Source: Aestuariispira ectoiniformans (GTDB lineage: Bacteria > Pseudomonadota > Alphaproteobacteria > UBA8366 > Aestuariispiraceae). Taken from it: a stretch of DNA of 64,000 nucleotides. Positions within the stretch are counted from its first letter, which is position 1. Each line of letters starts with the position of its first letter. The stretch is taken from the NCBI RefSeq assembly GCF_025136295.1, contig NZ_CP062788.1:2807588-2871587 (forward strand). Direction: 5' to 3'. The notes under the pieces were generated by a model. That model ran no database searches, had not been told where the DNA came from, and saw only the letters and a program-made list of their open reading frames with translations. The position numbers were made by a program, and so were the translations under genes. Below, piece by piece: positions 44,706 to 52,679 of the stretch.

Positions 44706-45017
44706 TCACTCAGAAAGCTCGTGCTCACCATTCAGCAAAAACACTGACTCGCCTTTTCCTAAATACGTGTCTCTAAATAACTTTAAGGCGTTCGTTGCCT
44801 CCTCTGCAAAATCTTTATTCAGCCTGATATAGGCATAGCTCAAGTACTTCCCAGCAATGCCCATCTCATCAAGTATTTCCAAATCCATTCCGTCCACCTC
44901 ATTTACAGAATGATATGGGAAAAATTTCTTTTCAGTTCTTTTTGCGATGAAATCGTTAACTTGATTTTCCAACTCGTTTTTGGAAAGAGTTGAATACACA
45001 GAGTAATCTAAAGACAT
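44706..45017 (-). CDS. Immunity protein of toxin E
   Basis: A 103-residue protein starting at ATG 45017, which overlaps the TAA of toxin E (TAATG). It contains LENQVNDFIAKRTEKKFFPY, a YLSYAYIRLNKDFAEEATNAL helix and an acidic end. Position makes it the partner of the CdiA-type nuclease domain. It is intact although its toxin is doubly broken. Confidence 0.65.
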   Translation of the reverse strand: MSLDYSVYSTLSKNELENQVNDFIAKRTEKKFFPYHSVNEVDGMDLEILDEMGIAGKYLSYAYIRLNKDFAEEATNALKLFRDTYLGKGESVFLLNGEHELSE

Positions 45018-45527
45018 TACAAATTCCCCAAATAACCGTCGGATGAGATGATTTTTAGATCGTTCAAGCCGTCAATTGGCCAATCATCGAACTGGCGGCG
45101 AAGTACCTCTATATCGATGTCACTGTCAGCCAAATTCAAGACAATGTTATCAGCTTGCCCAGACGTCACCTTATTGTTTACCACCTTCCAAATATTTCGA
45201 GGGCTGCTGGTTTCTGGGGCGTAATTATCATAGATTTTCCCATCTATTCTAAAATCGGGATTCTTGGGCCCATCGACGATCGGGTTTTGCTCCACATCGA
45301 AGCCCTCACGTGCAAGCGCATCTGCGCTTTCATTCTCTCAGATTAGCGATCTACGCGTAGCTTCATCTAAATTCTCTGAAATTTTTGTACGCGTACCTCG
45401 TGGCCGTCGGATTTTAGGGGCAACGCCCAACTCGTCCCCCTCCCGGACCGTTCGGGTGGGTTCCACATCCCTCGGGGCCTCAAGGCGTTCCCGGCTGGGC
45501 GGGACGGTTTCAAATTCGTTTGTTTGA

Positions 45528-45956
45528 CTAGGCCGCAGACTCATAACTTCTGATCCAGATGCGGCATGAAGCGAGCTTGACGGCAGCCAGGAAATTCTCT
45601 GGGTTACGGTCGTATCGCGTGGCGATGCCCCGGAATTGCTTGAGCTTGTTGAAGAAGCGCTCGACGAGGTTGCGCTGGCGATAGACCCAGCTTGAGAAGG
45701 CGAAGGTCTTTTTGCGGTTCCGTTTTGGCGGAATATTGGCCCAGGCCTTGCGCGCGTCGGCAAGGGCGCGGATGGCGTCACTGTCATAGGCCCGGTCGGC
45801 CAGCAGGATGGCCCCCTCCTTCAAGTCTTTGAGCAGGCCCTCCGCTGATCGGCCGTCATGAGCTTGCCCCGGCGTGAGGGCCAGTTTCACCGGCCGACCT
45901 TCAGCGTCGACAAGGGCATGGATCTTGGTCGTCAGTCCACCCCGGGAACGGCCCAT
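45528..45956 (-). CDS. IS5-family transposase, second frame (DDE catalytic part)
   Basis: 142 residues with SRGGLTTKIHALVDAEGRP, LADRAYDSDAIRAL carrying the second Asp, and NLVERFFNKLKQFRGIATRYD with the Glu. It overlaps the first frame by 25 bases and is expected to be made by -1 frameshifting at AAAAAGGGGG (45973-45982, minus strand). Its stop codon is completed by the TA target duplication outside the element. Confidence 0.85.
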   Translation of the reverse strand: MGRSRGGLTTKIHALVDAEGRPVKLALTPGQAHDGRSAEGLLKDLKEGAILLADRAYDSDAIRALADARKAWANIPPKRNRKKTFAFSSWVYRQRNLVERFFNKLKQFRGIATRYDRNPENFLAAVKLASCRIWIRSYESAA

Positions 45957-46382
45957 GCAGCCATCGTCAGATCCCCCTTTTTACCGGTCGCACCATGCTG
46001 ATGGACCCGGACGCAACTACTGTCGATCATGACGATGTCGCTGTCGTAAGCCGCTGAGATTGCCTCCAAAAGCCGATCCCATACCCCGGCCTTGCGCCAG
46101 CGGACGAAGCGATTGTAGCAGGTCGTATGGGGGCCGTAACGCTCCGGTATCTCCGCCCAAGGCGTGCCTGCCCGGAACCGCCACAGAATGCCGTTCAGCA
46201 CCCGCCGGTCATCGACACGTGGTACCCCGCGCGGCTTGTTCGGCAGCAAAGGTGCGATAATCGACCATTCGAAATCTGTCAGTTCGTAGCGGCGGCGGCT
46301 CATGAAAACTCCCTCGTTCGGCAACAAGAGACATGAATCACATCAAGACCGAAAGGGGAATCCTGTTTATGAGTTTACGGCC
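45531..46382 (-). mobile_element. IS5-family insertion sequence (IS427-group type)
   Basis: 852 bp with terminal inverted repeats: GGCCGCAGACTCATAA at one end and GGCCGTAAACTCATAA at the other. It is flanked by a TA duplication (45529-45530 and 46383-46384). Two overlapping transposase frames and the TA target fit the IS427 group. It is inserted in the hinge of toxin E in the same orientation. Confidence 0.88.
45932..46303 (-). CDS. IS5-family transposase, first frame
   Basis: 123 residues from MSRRRYELTDFEWSIIAPLLP, with a helix-turn-helix region and GILWRFRAGTPWAEIPERYG, ending in the frame after IDSSCVRVHQ, where the first catalytic Asp lies. GTPWAEIP and the following WxxAGVWDRL are typical of this group. 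Confidence 0.85.
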   Translation of the reverse strand: MSRRRYELTDFEWSIIAPLLPNKPRGVPRVDDRRVLNGILWRFRAGTPWAEIPERYGPHTTCYNRFVRWRKAGVWDRLLEAISAAYDSDIVMIDSSCVRVHQHGATGKKGDLTMAAWAVPGVD

Positions 46383-47329
46383 TAGTCCGTACCCGGCTTT
46401 TGCCGCCGACGCCGAGGCGCCCGGCGCCGCGGGTGAGCAGGGTGATGAGCACACCGACGGTAAGTTCTGCTGCGGCGCTGGCGAGTTTGGTCGCCGCCCG
46501 GTCCAGGTCCCGTTCATCGGTCGCGTTATAGACCAGCAGGAAGGTATCGATCAGGTCCCCCACGGCGTTGAAGATCGCCCAGCCCACCAACGCATAACCA
46601 ATCGCAATGATGACCGGCACCGCCGTGCCGCCACTGGCGACCGACACGCCCGCAATCGCCACCGTCGTCGCCACCGTAAACCCGATCGCGGCAGGTGATA
46701 TAAGGTTGCGGAAACTGTCGCGAAAACCCTCCTCCAGATGATCGGGCACTTTCCTGAAGGCAATCGAGAATTTCTCTTCCAGGCTGAGGCTGCCGATATC
46801 CCCGGAGCAGGGGCCGATCACCGCTGGCCGGATATCCGCCTGTCTGCGTTCCTGCTCAAGACTGACCGCGCCACGCCTTTCCTCCTGGACCTCAAGGGCG
46901 AGCCAGTGCCCGGCGCTGACATAGCGCACGACTTCGGCGATCAGGTCCTGAACCCGCCAGGGCGTGTTCATGCCACCGGCCACACGCCACCAGAAAGCCC
47001 TCAGCTTTCCTTCATTACCGGATTGCTGAAGATAGCGGCGCATGAGGTCCGCCAGACGGTGCGGATCGCCAACCACCCCCGGCATGCGATGACCACGCGA
47101 GGACAACTGGCCAAAGCTCAAACGGCGGCCGATCAGCAGGTAGCTGCCGCTGCCCCGCAATTCAACGGCGTCGGATGGCACCATCAAAGCATTCCCCCGG
47201 AAAGATAAAGCGATGGCTTCAACCCTGCCGGAAGGCCTTGTGCAGAATCTCAGGAAAAAACGGCTTTTTCCCGTTTTTCGGGTAAGCGGGTAAGACCCTG
47301 TTTTATTTGGAACTTTACGTTGAGAGCAG

Positions 47330-47374
47330 AAATTCCCTTTGCGGATGCCGGGCGGATTTCCGCAAAGGGAATTT
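47330..47374. repeat. 16-bp perfect inverted repeat upstream of toxin E
   Basis: AAATTCCCTTTGCGGA at 47330-47345 is complementary to 47359-47374, with a 13-base loop. The equivalent region upstream of toxin A (from 54470) keeps only the first arm and the loop. It lies about 150 bases upstream of the toxin start and may form an mRNA or recombination structure. Confidence 0.6.
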
Positions 47375-47394
47375 GCTCGGCACCTAATAGGACG

Positions 47395-47559
47395 CCAGAT
47401 GGTCGGTCACTCTGTTTGGAAACAGGTCTAGGCCGTTTGATAGACCCTGCCCTAGACATTAATGAGAAATCCCGCCGGGCACGCCTGGCCAGATTGTTTA
47501 TCTGATCTGTGTCTGATCTGGCTTTGCAGAATAGTTTCGGTTTCTAAAACAAGCCCCCC
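47395..47559. repeat. Intergenic duplicate of 40670-40821
   Basis: Both stretches share the motifs CAGATGGTCGGTCACTCT, ACAGGTCTAGG, GATAGACCCTGCCCTAGAC and GAATAGTTTCGGTTTC in the same order, and each is followed by the 112-residue immunity family. At 40670 the shared sequence runs into the truncated toxin core. This shows that toxin F was joined to this intergenic block by recombination. Confidence 0.75.
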
Positions 47560-47887
47560 CTACTTCATCCGTGTCACAGATACGCATATTTCCGGCCATA
47601 CGACGATTTCCCAAAATTGTGTAGTAGGCCCAGTCAAATAAACTTCAACCGCTTGCTTATCTTCGCAAATTTTCACGCGGCTAAGAAACTCATCATAGAC
47701 GCGGGTGGTTTCCTTCCCGTCCTGGTAAACTGACAGGCCAAAAGAACAATCGACTTCTCCAAAAGTCAGTCGTAATTTTTTTTCCGCTTTTATCAATGAA
47801 CTCATAGGATTGTATCAGGTCCGGATCAACGCCTCCATTACAACCAAATGCAGCCTGAAAATCGGCGGACTCTGGAATTTCGACGAT
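47560..47887 (-). pseudogene. Frameshifted copy of the 112-residue immunity gene
   Basis: The frame starting MIVEIPESADFQAAFGCNGG is intact to FIDKSGKK, then shifts at a T-run (47778-47785, TTTTTTTT against TTTTTT in the intact copy). The remaining codons continue in another frame to TTQFWEIVVWP and VTRMK. Two extra Ts from slippage explain the lesion. Confidence 0.75.
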
Positions 47888-47900
47888 CATGGATATCAGT

Positions 47901-48314
47901 TCAGTCAATATGGGATCGAGAAATTGAGTTGACGACAAACTTTCCGTCAGAGTTTTCCCCGAAACCCTCCAATTTATTTCCATCAGGACAGAATATCAGC
48001 AGTTTATCCGAGGGAGCATCAAAGCCAGCGCTCGAATAAGGGATTGCTATTTTGCAATTAAGCTGTGCTGCAACACTTTCCCCTAAAGCCAAAATGTCCC
48101 TGTTGCAATCTAGGTTTTCATGCAGTGTCAACAAGGTTTCAAAGTCACCCCCGCCATGAGCAATTTCCAGGCCGAGGCAATTTTTAAAATCATCTAGCTC
48201 CCAATAATCATAGTCCGATAGTATGTTAATCTTTGGGATATTCGTTGCAACAGATACAACCTCTTTCAGGCTGTCAAAATCGCAATGTTTCTCTATATTT
48301 ATTTCCAACATCAT
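47901..48314 (-). CDS. Immunity protein of toxin D, first copy
   Basis: A 137-residue protein five bases after toxin D. It contains NIEKHCDFDSLKEVVSVATN, DYDYWELDDFKNCLGLEIAHG and LLIFCPDGNKLEGFGEN. The copy at 43114-43527 is nearly identical. Family not recognised; a mixed alpha/beta protein is likely. Confidence 0.65.
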   Translation of the reverse strand: MMLEINIEKHCDFDSLKEVVSVATNIPKINILSDYDYWELDDFKNCLGLEIAHGGGDFETLLTLHENLDCNRDILALGESVAAQLNCKIAIPYSSAGFDAPSDKLLIFCPDGNKLEGFGENSDGKFVVNSISRSHID

Positions 48315-48319
48315 CTACA

Positions 48320-49204
48320 CTATTTCCTGCTTTCAAAGAGGTCGATCAGCCGTTGCTTCGATGTCATATCTAAACCCGAATTACCTGATCTGACCATGCC
48401 ATCAAATGCGCGGCGTGCATGGCCCTTCAAGCCGCCAGTACGCGTCATTTGCCTAAAAATATTGAACTCTGCTTGAGAAAGGTTAACCAGTCCGGGCCCC
48501 GAAATGGGATAGATGGCAGCTCTGCCATCGCTATGTGTCCCAAAAATACGTCCAGATGATGCCTGGACATGACCATTTTCCAATATTTTAGCTTGTCCCG
48601 CATTGATCTCAGCTATGTCGGCCTCAAGATCAATATCGCCCCGAGCAATAGTCTTGGGCGTATTGCGATTTCCACCACCAAATCGGGTGCTTGCCGTGAT
48701 GGTATTTGCTCTATGAGCATCGCTCACATGCACAGGGCTCGCTGGACGAAATGTTTTGCCTGGACGTGTGATTTTGCTTTGCTCCGCCGCCTCCCGGACC
48801 GCCCGAGGGGATTCCACTTCCCTGGGGGCGTCAATCCGTTCCCGGCTGGGCGGGACGGTTTCAAATTCGTTTGTTTGATTAGCCCTTACCCGGCTTTTGC
48901 CGCCGACGCCGAGGCGTCCGGCCCCGCGGGTGAGCAGGGCGATGAGCACACCGACGGTAAGTTCTGCTGCGGCGCTGGCCAGTTTGGCCCCGCCCGGTCC
49001 AGGTCCCGTTCATCGGTCGCGTTATAGACCAGCAGGAAGGTATCGATCAGATCCCCCACGGCGTTGAAGATCGCCCAGCCTACCAACGCATAACCAATCG
49101 CAATGATGACCGGCACCGCCGTGCCGCCACTGGCGACCGACACGCCCGCAATCGCCACCGTCGTCGCCACCGTAAATCCAATTGCGGCGGGTGATATCAG
49201 GTTG
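48320..49204 (-). pseudogene. Toxin D: orphan cassette with frameshifted core
   Basis: The copy begins inside the core (ISPAAIGF) directly after a Tdi1 remnant. It is intact to NATDERDLDRA, then shifts frame by one base near 48987-49000 (TTTGGCCCCGCCC against TTTGGTCGCCGCCC) and resumes as RGAGRLGVGG. The first-type hinge follows (QTNEFETVPPSRERIDAPRE). The toxin domain has RFGGGNRNTPKTIARGDIDL, EINAGQAKILENGHV, SGRIFGTHSDGRAAIYPISG and QRLIDLFESRK, a family I cannot name. A start at 48949 could still make the toxin domain without the membrane part. Confidence 0.65.
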
Positions 49205-49222
49205 CCTAGGTTGCCGCAGGAA

Positions 49223-49537
49223 CTACCCGATCAACCGAACCTCGCGGATCGGGCGGGAGAGGAAATCGACCAGGGTGAATTGCTGCAATTGGGCCAGGAA
49301 CAGGAAATGCTCCAATGCCTGCACACGTTTGAGGTTTTCCAGTTTCGGGGCTCCGCCCATGGCAAGCGCCGGGAAAAAGCCATAGCACTCGCCCGGCTCC
49401 AAGGCTCCGAGCTTCTTCTTGGTGCGTGCGAAGAGCGGCTTGTCGTCTTCGTCGTAGGCGTTTATGGCCTTGGCAGCAGCATCATCCAGATCTAGACCGA
49501 AAGCCATTTCTAGATTTGGTGCATCGACCTTTCGAGA
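49223..49537 (-). pseudogene. C-terminal remnant of a Tdi1-like (DUF1851) immunity gene, copy 2
   Basis: It is identical to copy 1 except for a few residues (ARTKKKLGALEPGECYGFF, LSRPIREVRLIG). The frame stays open to 49687 but the extra N-terminal part is unrelated sequence from the end of immunity C. The remnant is followed immediately by the truncated core of toxin D. Confidence 0.7.
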
Positions 49538-49592
49538 CTGGCGCGGCTTTGTCTGACAAAGTCGCCTCCTGTCGTTACTGGATGGGCTAAAT

Positions 49593-49862
49593 TCACTCAG
49601 GTGCACGGCCCTCTGACAATGCCGCTGCAAGAGTATACGCTTCATCCATTTTTTCGGACAAATCAGCGTCATCAACTTGGTTGTCACGTATCATACGAAA
49701 ATCCATAAAAAGATGTCGTTTTATATTTTTAATCCCCTTCGAGTTTTTGTTGTCCAAAATATTCTTTGCCTTCCAAAGGTGAATATAGTTTTTTGATGTA
49801 TCTCCTTCGTTTTTACTTAATTTGAGAATGATGTCGTCGAGTAAAGTCGATAGACGATCCAT
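49593..49862 (-). CDS. Immunity protein of toxin C
   Basis: An 89-residue helical protein (LSTLLDDIILKLSKNEGD, WKAKNILDNKNSKGIKNIKRH, SEKMDEAYTLAAALSEG), strongly AT-rich. ATG 49862 has AAGG eight bases upstream; the longer frame to 49889 would touch the toxin stop. Partnership is by position; family not recognised. Confidence 0.6.
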   Translation of the reverse strand: MDRLSTLLDDIILKLSKNEGDTSKNYIHLWKAKNILDNKNSKGIKNIKRHLFMDFRMIRDNQVDDADLSEKMDEAYTLAAALSEGRAPE

Positions 49863-49888
49863 CGGATTTTCCTTGCCCTCCCTAGTCA

Positions 49889-51193
49889 CTATTGCCCACT
49901 CCTAAACTGATCGGGAAATTCTGCTCTAAACTCATCAATAGTATAGACTCTTCCTGTCTGGCCATCTCGTACGTTTCTAATCCATTCCGTAGGATAATTT
50001 CTGGGAAGTAGAATTTGATCCGCGTTGCCCCTGTATTTGGGGGATTCGGAATTTACTGGTTGCTCTGCAACTCTGCCGATATTTAGCTTTTGGCCAGGGG
50101 GAACCTCAATCTCAGCTTCAAATCTCATTGAATTCCAAGAAGGATATACCGCTGTTTCTTCCCTACCTGCATTTTGGGTAGTAGATGCAAACCCACCATC
50201 AATTTTTGCTTGGTTAGTTCCTCCACCAAATTTTCGATACAACGTTACATTATTTGTCGTCTCTACAGTCACATAGCTCCCGCTTTTGAACGTATCAATT
50301 ACGTCCGGCGATAATTTGTCGGCGTCGACCAGCCTAACTCGGTTGTTAATTGCAGTGGAGATAGGGATATTTTCATTTAGGTTCGGTTGACTTATCACCC
50401 CATTCCCAGACGGAATGTCGTTGAGCACCGTATGCGCCGTGCTTCCGCCGCTCTGCGTCTCGAAGATCGGGCGGTCGTCGCTGGTGTTTTTTTCGGTGAG
50501 TTTGTAGACCTGCCCCTCGGTATCGACGGCGACCTGCACGCCTTCCCGGCTGGGCGGGACGGTTTCAAATTCGTTTGTTTGATTAGCCCTTACCCGGCTT
50601 TTGCCGCCGACGCCGAGGCGCCCGGCGCCGCGGGTGAGCAGGGTGATCAGCACACCGACGGTGAGTTCGGCAGCGGCACTGGCCAGTTTGGTTGCAGCGC
50701 GGTCCAGGTCCCGCTCGTCGGTGGCGTTATGGACCAGCAGGAAGGTATCGATCAGGTCCCCCACGGCGTTGAAGATCGCCCAGCCTACCAACGCATAGCC
50801 GATGGCGATGATCACCGGCACCGCCGTGCCGCCACTGGCGACCGACAGGCCCGCAATCGCCACCGTCGTCGCCACCGTAAACCCGATCGCGGCGGGTGAT
50901 ATCAGGTTGCGGAAACTGTCGCGAAAACCCTCCTCCAGATGATCGGGCACTTTCCTGAAGGCAATCGAGAATTTCTCTTCCAGACTGAGGCTGCCGATAT
51001 CCCCGGAGCAGGGGCCGATCACCGCTGGCCGGATATCCGCCTGTCTGCGTTCCTGCTCAAGACTGACCGCGCCACGCCTTTCCTCCTGGACCTCAAGGGC
51101 GAACCAGTGCCTGGCGTTAACATAGCGGACGACTTCGGCGATCAGGGGTCCTGCACCCGCCAGGGCGTGTTCATGCCACCGGCCACACGCCAC
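49889..51193 (-). CDS. Polymorphic toxin C, 5'-truncated, with possible ADP-ribosyltransferase-like domain
   Basis: The copy lacks the first 60-odd codons of the full-length gene: homology starts near 51240, so GTG 51193 is only a nominal start. Core and membrane segment are intact. The hinge is the second type (SREGVQVAVDTEGQVYKL, ETQSGGSTAHTVL). The C-terminal domain has NVTLYRKFGGGTNQAK, GGFASTTQ, FEAEIEVPPGQKLNIGRV and GNADQILLPRNYP. The Arg after the first strand, the ST motif and the late acidic/Gln strand suggest an ADP-ribosyltransferase-like fold, but this is tentative. Immunity C follows. Confidence 0.65.
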   Translation of the reverse strand: MACGRWHEHALAGAGPLIAEVVRYVNARHWFALEVQEERRGAVSLEQERRQADIRPAVIGPCSGDIGSLSLEEKFSIAFRKVPDHLEEGFRDSFRNLISPAAIGFTVATTVAIAGLSVASGGTAVPVIIAIGYALVGWAIFNAVGDLIDTFLLVHNATDERDLDRAATKLASAAAELTVGVLITLLTRGAGRLGVGGKSRVRANQTNEFETVPPSREGVQVAVDTEGQVYKLTEKNTSDDRPIFETQSGGSTAHTVLNDIPSGNGVISQPNLNENIPISTAINNRVRLVDADKLSPDVIDTFKSGSYVTVETTNNVTLYRKFGGGTNQAKIDGGFASTTQNAGREETAVYPSWNSMRFEAEIEVPPGQKLNIGRVAEQPVNSESPKYRGNADQILLPRNYPTEWIRNVRDGQTGRVYTIDEFRAEFPDQFRSGQ

Positions 51194-51303
51194 ACGCCAC
51201 CAGAAAGCCCTCAGCTTTCCTTCATTACCGGATTGCTGAAGATGCGGGTGAGGAGGGCGATCAACACGTCATCAGCAACAAACCACCGGTGGCTATGCTG
51301 TCC

Positions 51304-51333
51304 GGCTCATGCGGGCAATTGCCCGCATGAGCC
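51304..51333. repeat. Perfect 30-bp palindrome
   Basis: GGCTCATGCGGGCAA is followed directly by its complement TTGCCCGCATGAGCC, with no loop. No T-run follows on either strand. It lies between immunity B and the truncated start of toxin C, at a rearrangement junction. Confidence 0.75.
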
Positions 51334-51392
51334 ATAACCCCGGAAAATCACCCAGCCGGGTGGTCCAAAAAAGGAGAGCACTTCACAGCAAT

Positions 51393-51725
51393 TCAGGCGG
51401 GCCATCTATCTCCCAAGCGAAATTGTTTGTACCAGTAATCGCGGGTATGCGGCTCATGAAGGCGTTCAAACTCGCGCACAACTGTCTTTAGATCAGCCCC
51501 TATATCGATATCAAGGACAAACCACGCCTTCGATAACCTGCCTGTTATTTCAAAGAGCATATCGAATCTTTTCTCGGCATAAGAACGAGAGCCGGCACTA
51601 ATCTCTTCAATTAGCCGTTGGCACTCGCGCCTATAGGCCTCAAGGCATTGGTTCACCTTTGCCTGAGCCCGAGCGAATTCCTCCAAACCAGCGTCCATCG
51701 TTGCATTTACATCACTAGAGTTCAT
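51393..51725 (-). CDS. Immunity protein of toxin B
   Basis: A 110-residue, mostly helical protein (LEEFARAQAKVNQCLEAYRRE, FDMLFEITGRLSKAWFVLDID, REFERLHEPHTRDYW, ending RLGDRWPA). ATG 51725 is five bases after the original toxin B stop. A diverged relative remains as a fragment at 44365-44580. The family name is not known to me. Confidence 0.65.
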   Translation of the reverse strand: MNSSDVNATMDAGLEEFARAQAKVNQCLEAYRRECQRLIEEISAGSRSYAEKRFDMLFEITGRLSKAWFVLDIDIGADLKTVVREFERLHEPHTRDYWYKQFRLGDRWPA

Positions 51726-51730
51726 TGCTG

Positions 51731-52455
51731 TTACCTCAGTGGTTGAATGTGGCCGACCTGACCAGTGGCTGGATTTTAGATCATTTCTAGCCCTGCTCCT
51801 TCATAGCGGAAGTGTCCAACTGCTCCTTGAGGATCAAGCATCACCTTTGGGTTGCTGTTCAAGACCTCACGGGCCTGCAAAAAGGGCGCAGGACGACCAT
51901 TTTTGTAAAGATATTCATAGTACGATTTCGAAAACTTAAAACCATCAGCACTATAGAAATGCCCATCAAAACTAATCGGTCGGCCACCATTTACAATATT
52001 GTTTTTCGAATCGACGCCTTCGACCTGCACATTACGTTGCGAGGTCTCTGTCTCCCGGACCGTCCGAGGAGTTTCCACTTCCCTCGGGCCCTCAAGACGT
52101 TCCCGGCTGGGCGGGACGGTTTCAAATTCGTTTGTTTGATTAGCCCTTACCCGGCTTTTGCCACCGACGCCGAGGCGTCCGGCCCCGCGGGTCAGCAGGG
52201 TGATGAGCACACCGACGGTGAGTTCTGCTGCGGCGCTGGCGAGTTTGGTCGCCGCCCGGTCCAGGTCCCGTGGCGTTATGGACCAGCAGGAAGGTCTCGA
52301 TCAGGTCACCGACGGCGTTGAAGATTACCCAACCCACCATGGCATAGCCGATCGCGATGATGACCGGCACCGCCGTGCCGCCACTGGCGACCGACACGCC
52401 CGCAATCGCCACCGTCGTCGCCACCGTAAATCCAATTGCGGCGGGTGATATCAGG
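51731..52455 (-). pseudogene. Toxin B: orphan cassette with frameshift and premature stop
   Basis: The copy starts within the core after a Tdi1 remnant. An 8-base deletion near 52270 (CTCGTCGG missing) shifts the frame. From 52210 the frame is open through the first-type hinge to a toxin domain (GGRPISFDGHFYSADGFKF, YEYLYKNGRPAPFLQA, MLDPQGAVGHFRYEGAGLEM). TAA at 51776-51778 then stops it. The same frame continues as NPATGQVGHIQPLR to the original TAA at 51731. Related toxins, from memory, end YNPTTGEVWHIQP, so a Tyr became a stop and a Trp became Gly. Confidence 0.7.
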
Positions 52456-52476
52456 TTGCCTAGGTTGTCGCAGGAA

Positions 52477-52634
52477 CTACCCGATCAACCGAACCTCGCG
52501 GATCGGGCGGGAGAGGAAATCGACCAGGGTGAATTGCTGCAACTGGGCCAGGAACAGGAAATGTTCCAGTGCCTTCACGCGTCTGAGGGTTTCCAGTTTC
52601 GGGACCCTACCAATGACCAAGGCAAGGCCAGCTA
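52477..52634 (-). pseudogene. C-terminal remnant of a Tdi1-like (DUF1851) immunity gene, copy 3
   Basis: Only about 50 codons remain (LALVIGRVPKLETLRRVKALEHFLF to EVRLIG, stop TAG at 52477-52479). It is more diverged upstream than the other two copies but identical at the end. Again it is followed at once by a truncated toxin core. Confidence 0.65.
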
Positions 52635-52679
52635 ATGACTCCAGAATGGTTGCTGCCTGGCGACTACTGTTTTTGTGTA

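Larger units (their letters stand above)
45017..47184 (-). pseudogene. Toxin E: core plus CdiA-type nuclease domain, split by an IS and an in-frame TGA
   Basis: ATG 47184, with GGGGGA upstream, opens the complete N-terminal region and core (to about KSRVR). An IS at 45531-46382 interrupts the hinge; removing it with one TA restores the frame to QTNEFETVPPSRERLE. The frame then meets TGA at 45338-45340, beyond which it continues unshifted: ENESADALAREGFDVEQNP, FRIDGKIYDNYAP, TSSPRNIW and QADNIVLNLADSDIDIEVL. This end matches the CdiA C-terminal nuclease family of contact-dependent inhibition. Two independent lesions inactivate it. Confidence 0.8.

Noticed and set aside
46375-46698. Plus-strand frames with GEQGDEHTDGK and DRHARNRHRRRHRK repeated through the island
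   Set aside because: They are the antisense of the conserved toxin core and recur wherever the core does.
51304-51333. Perfect palindrome as a transcription terminator
   Set aside because: No T-run on either side; kept only as a repeat of unknown role.
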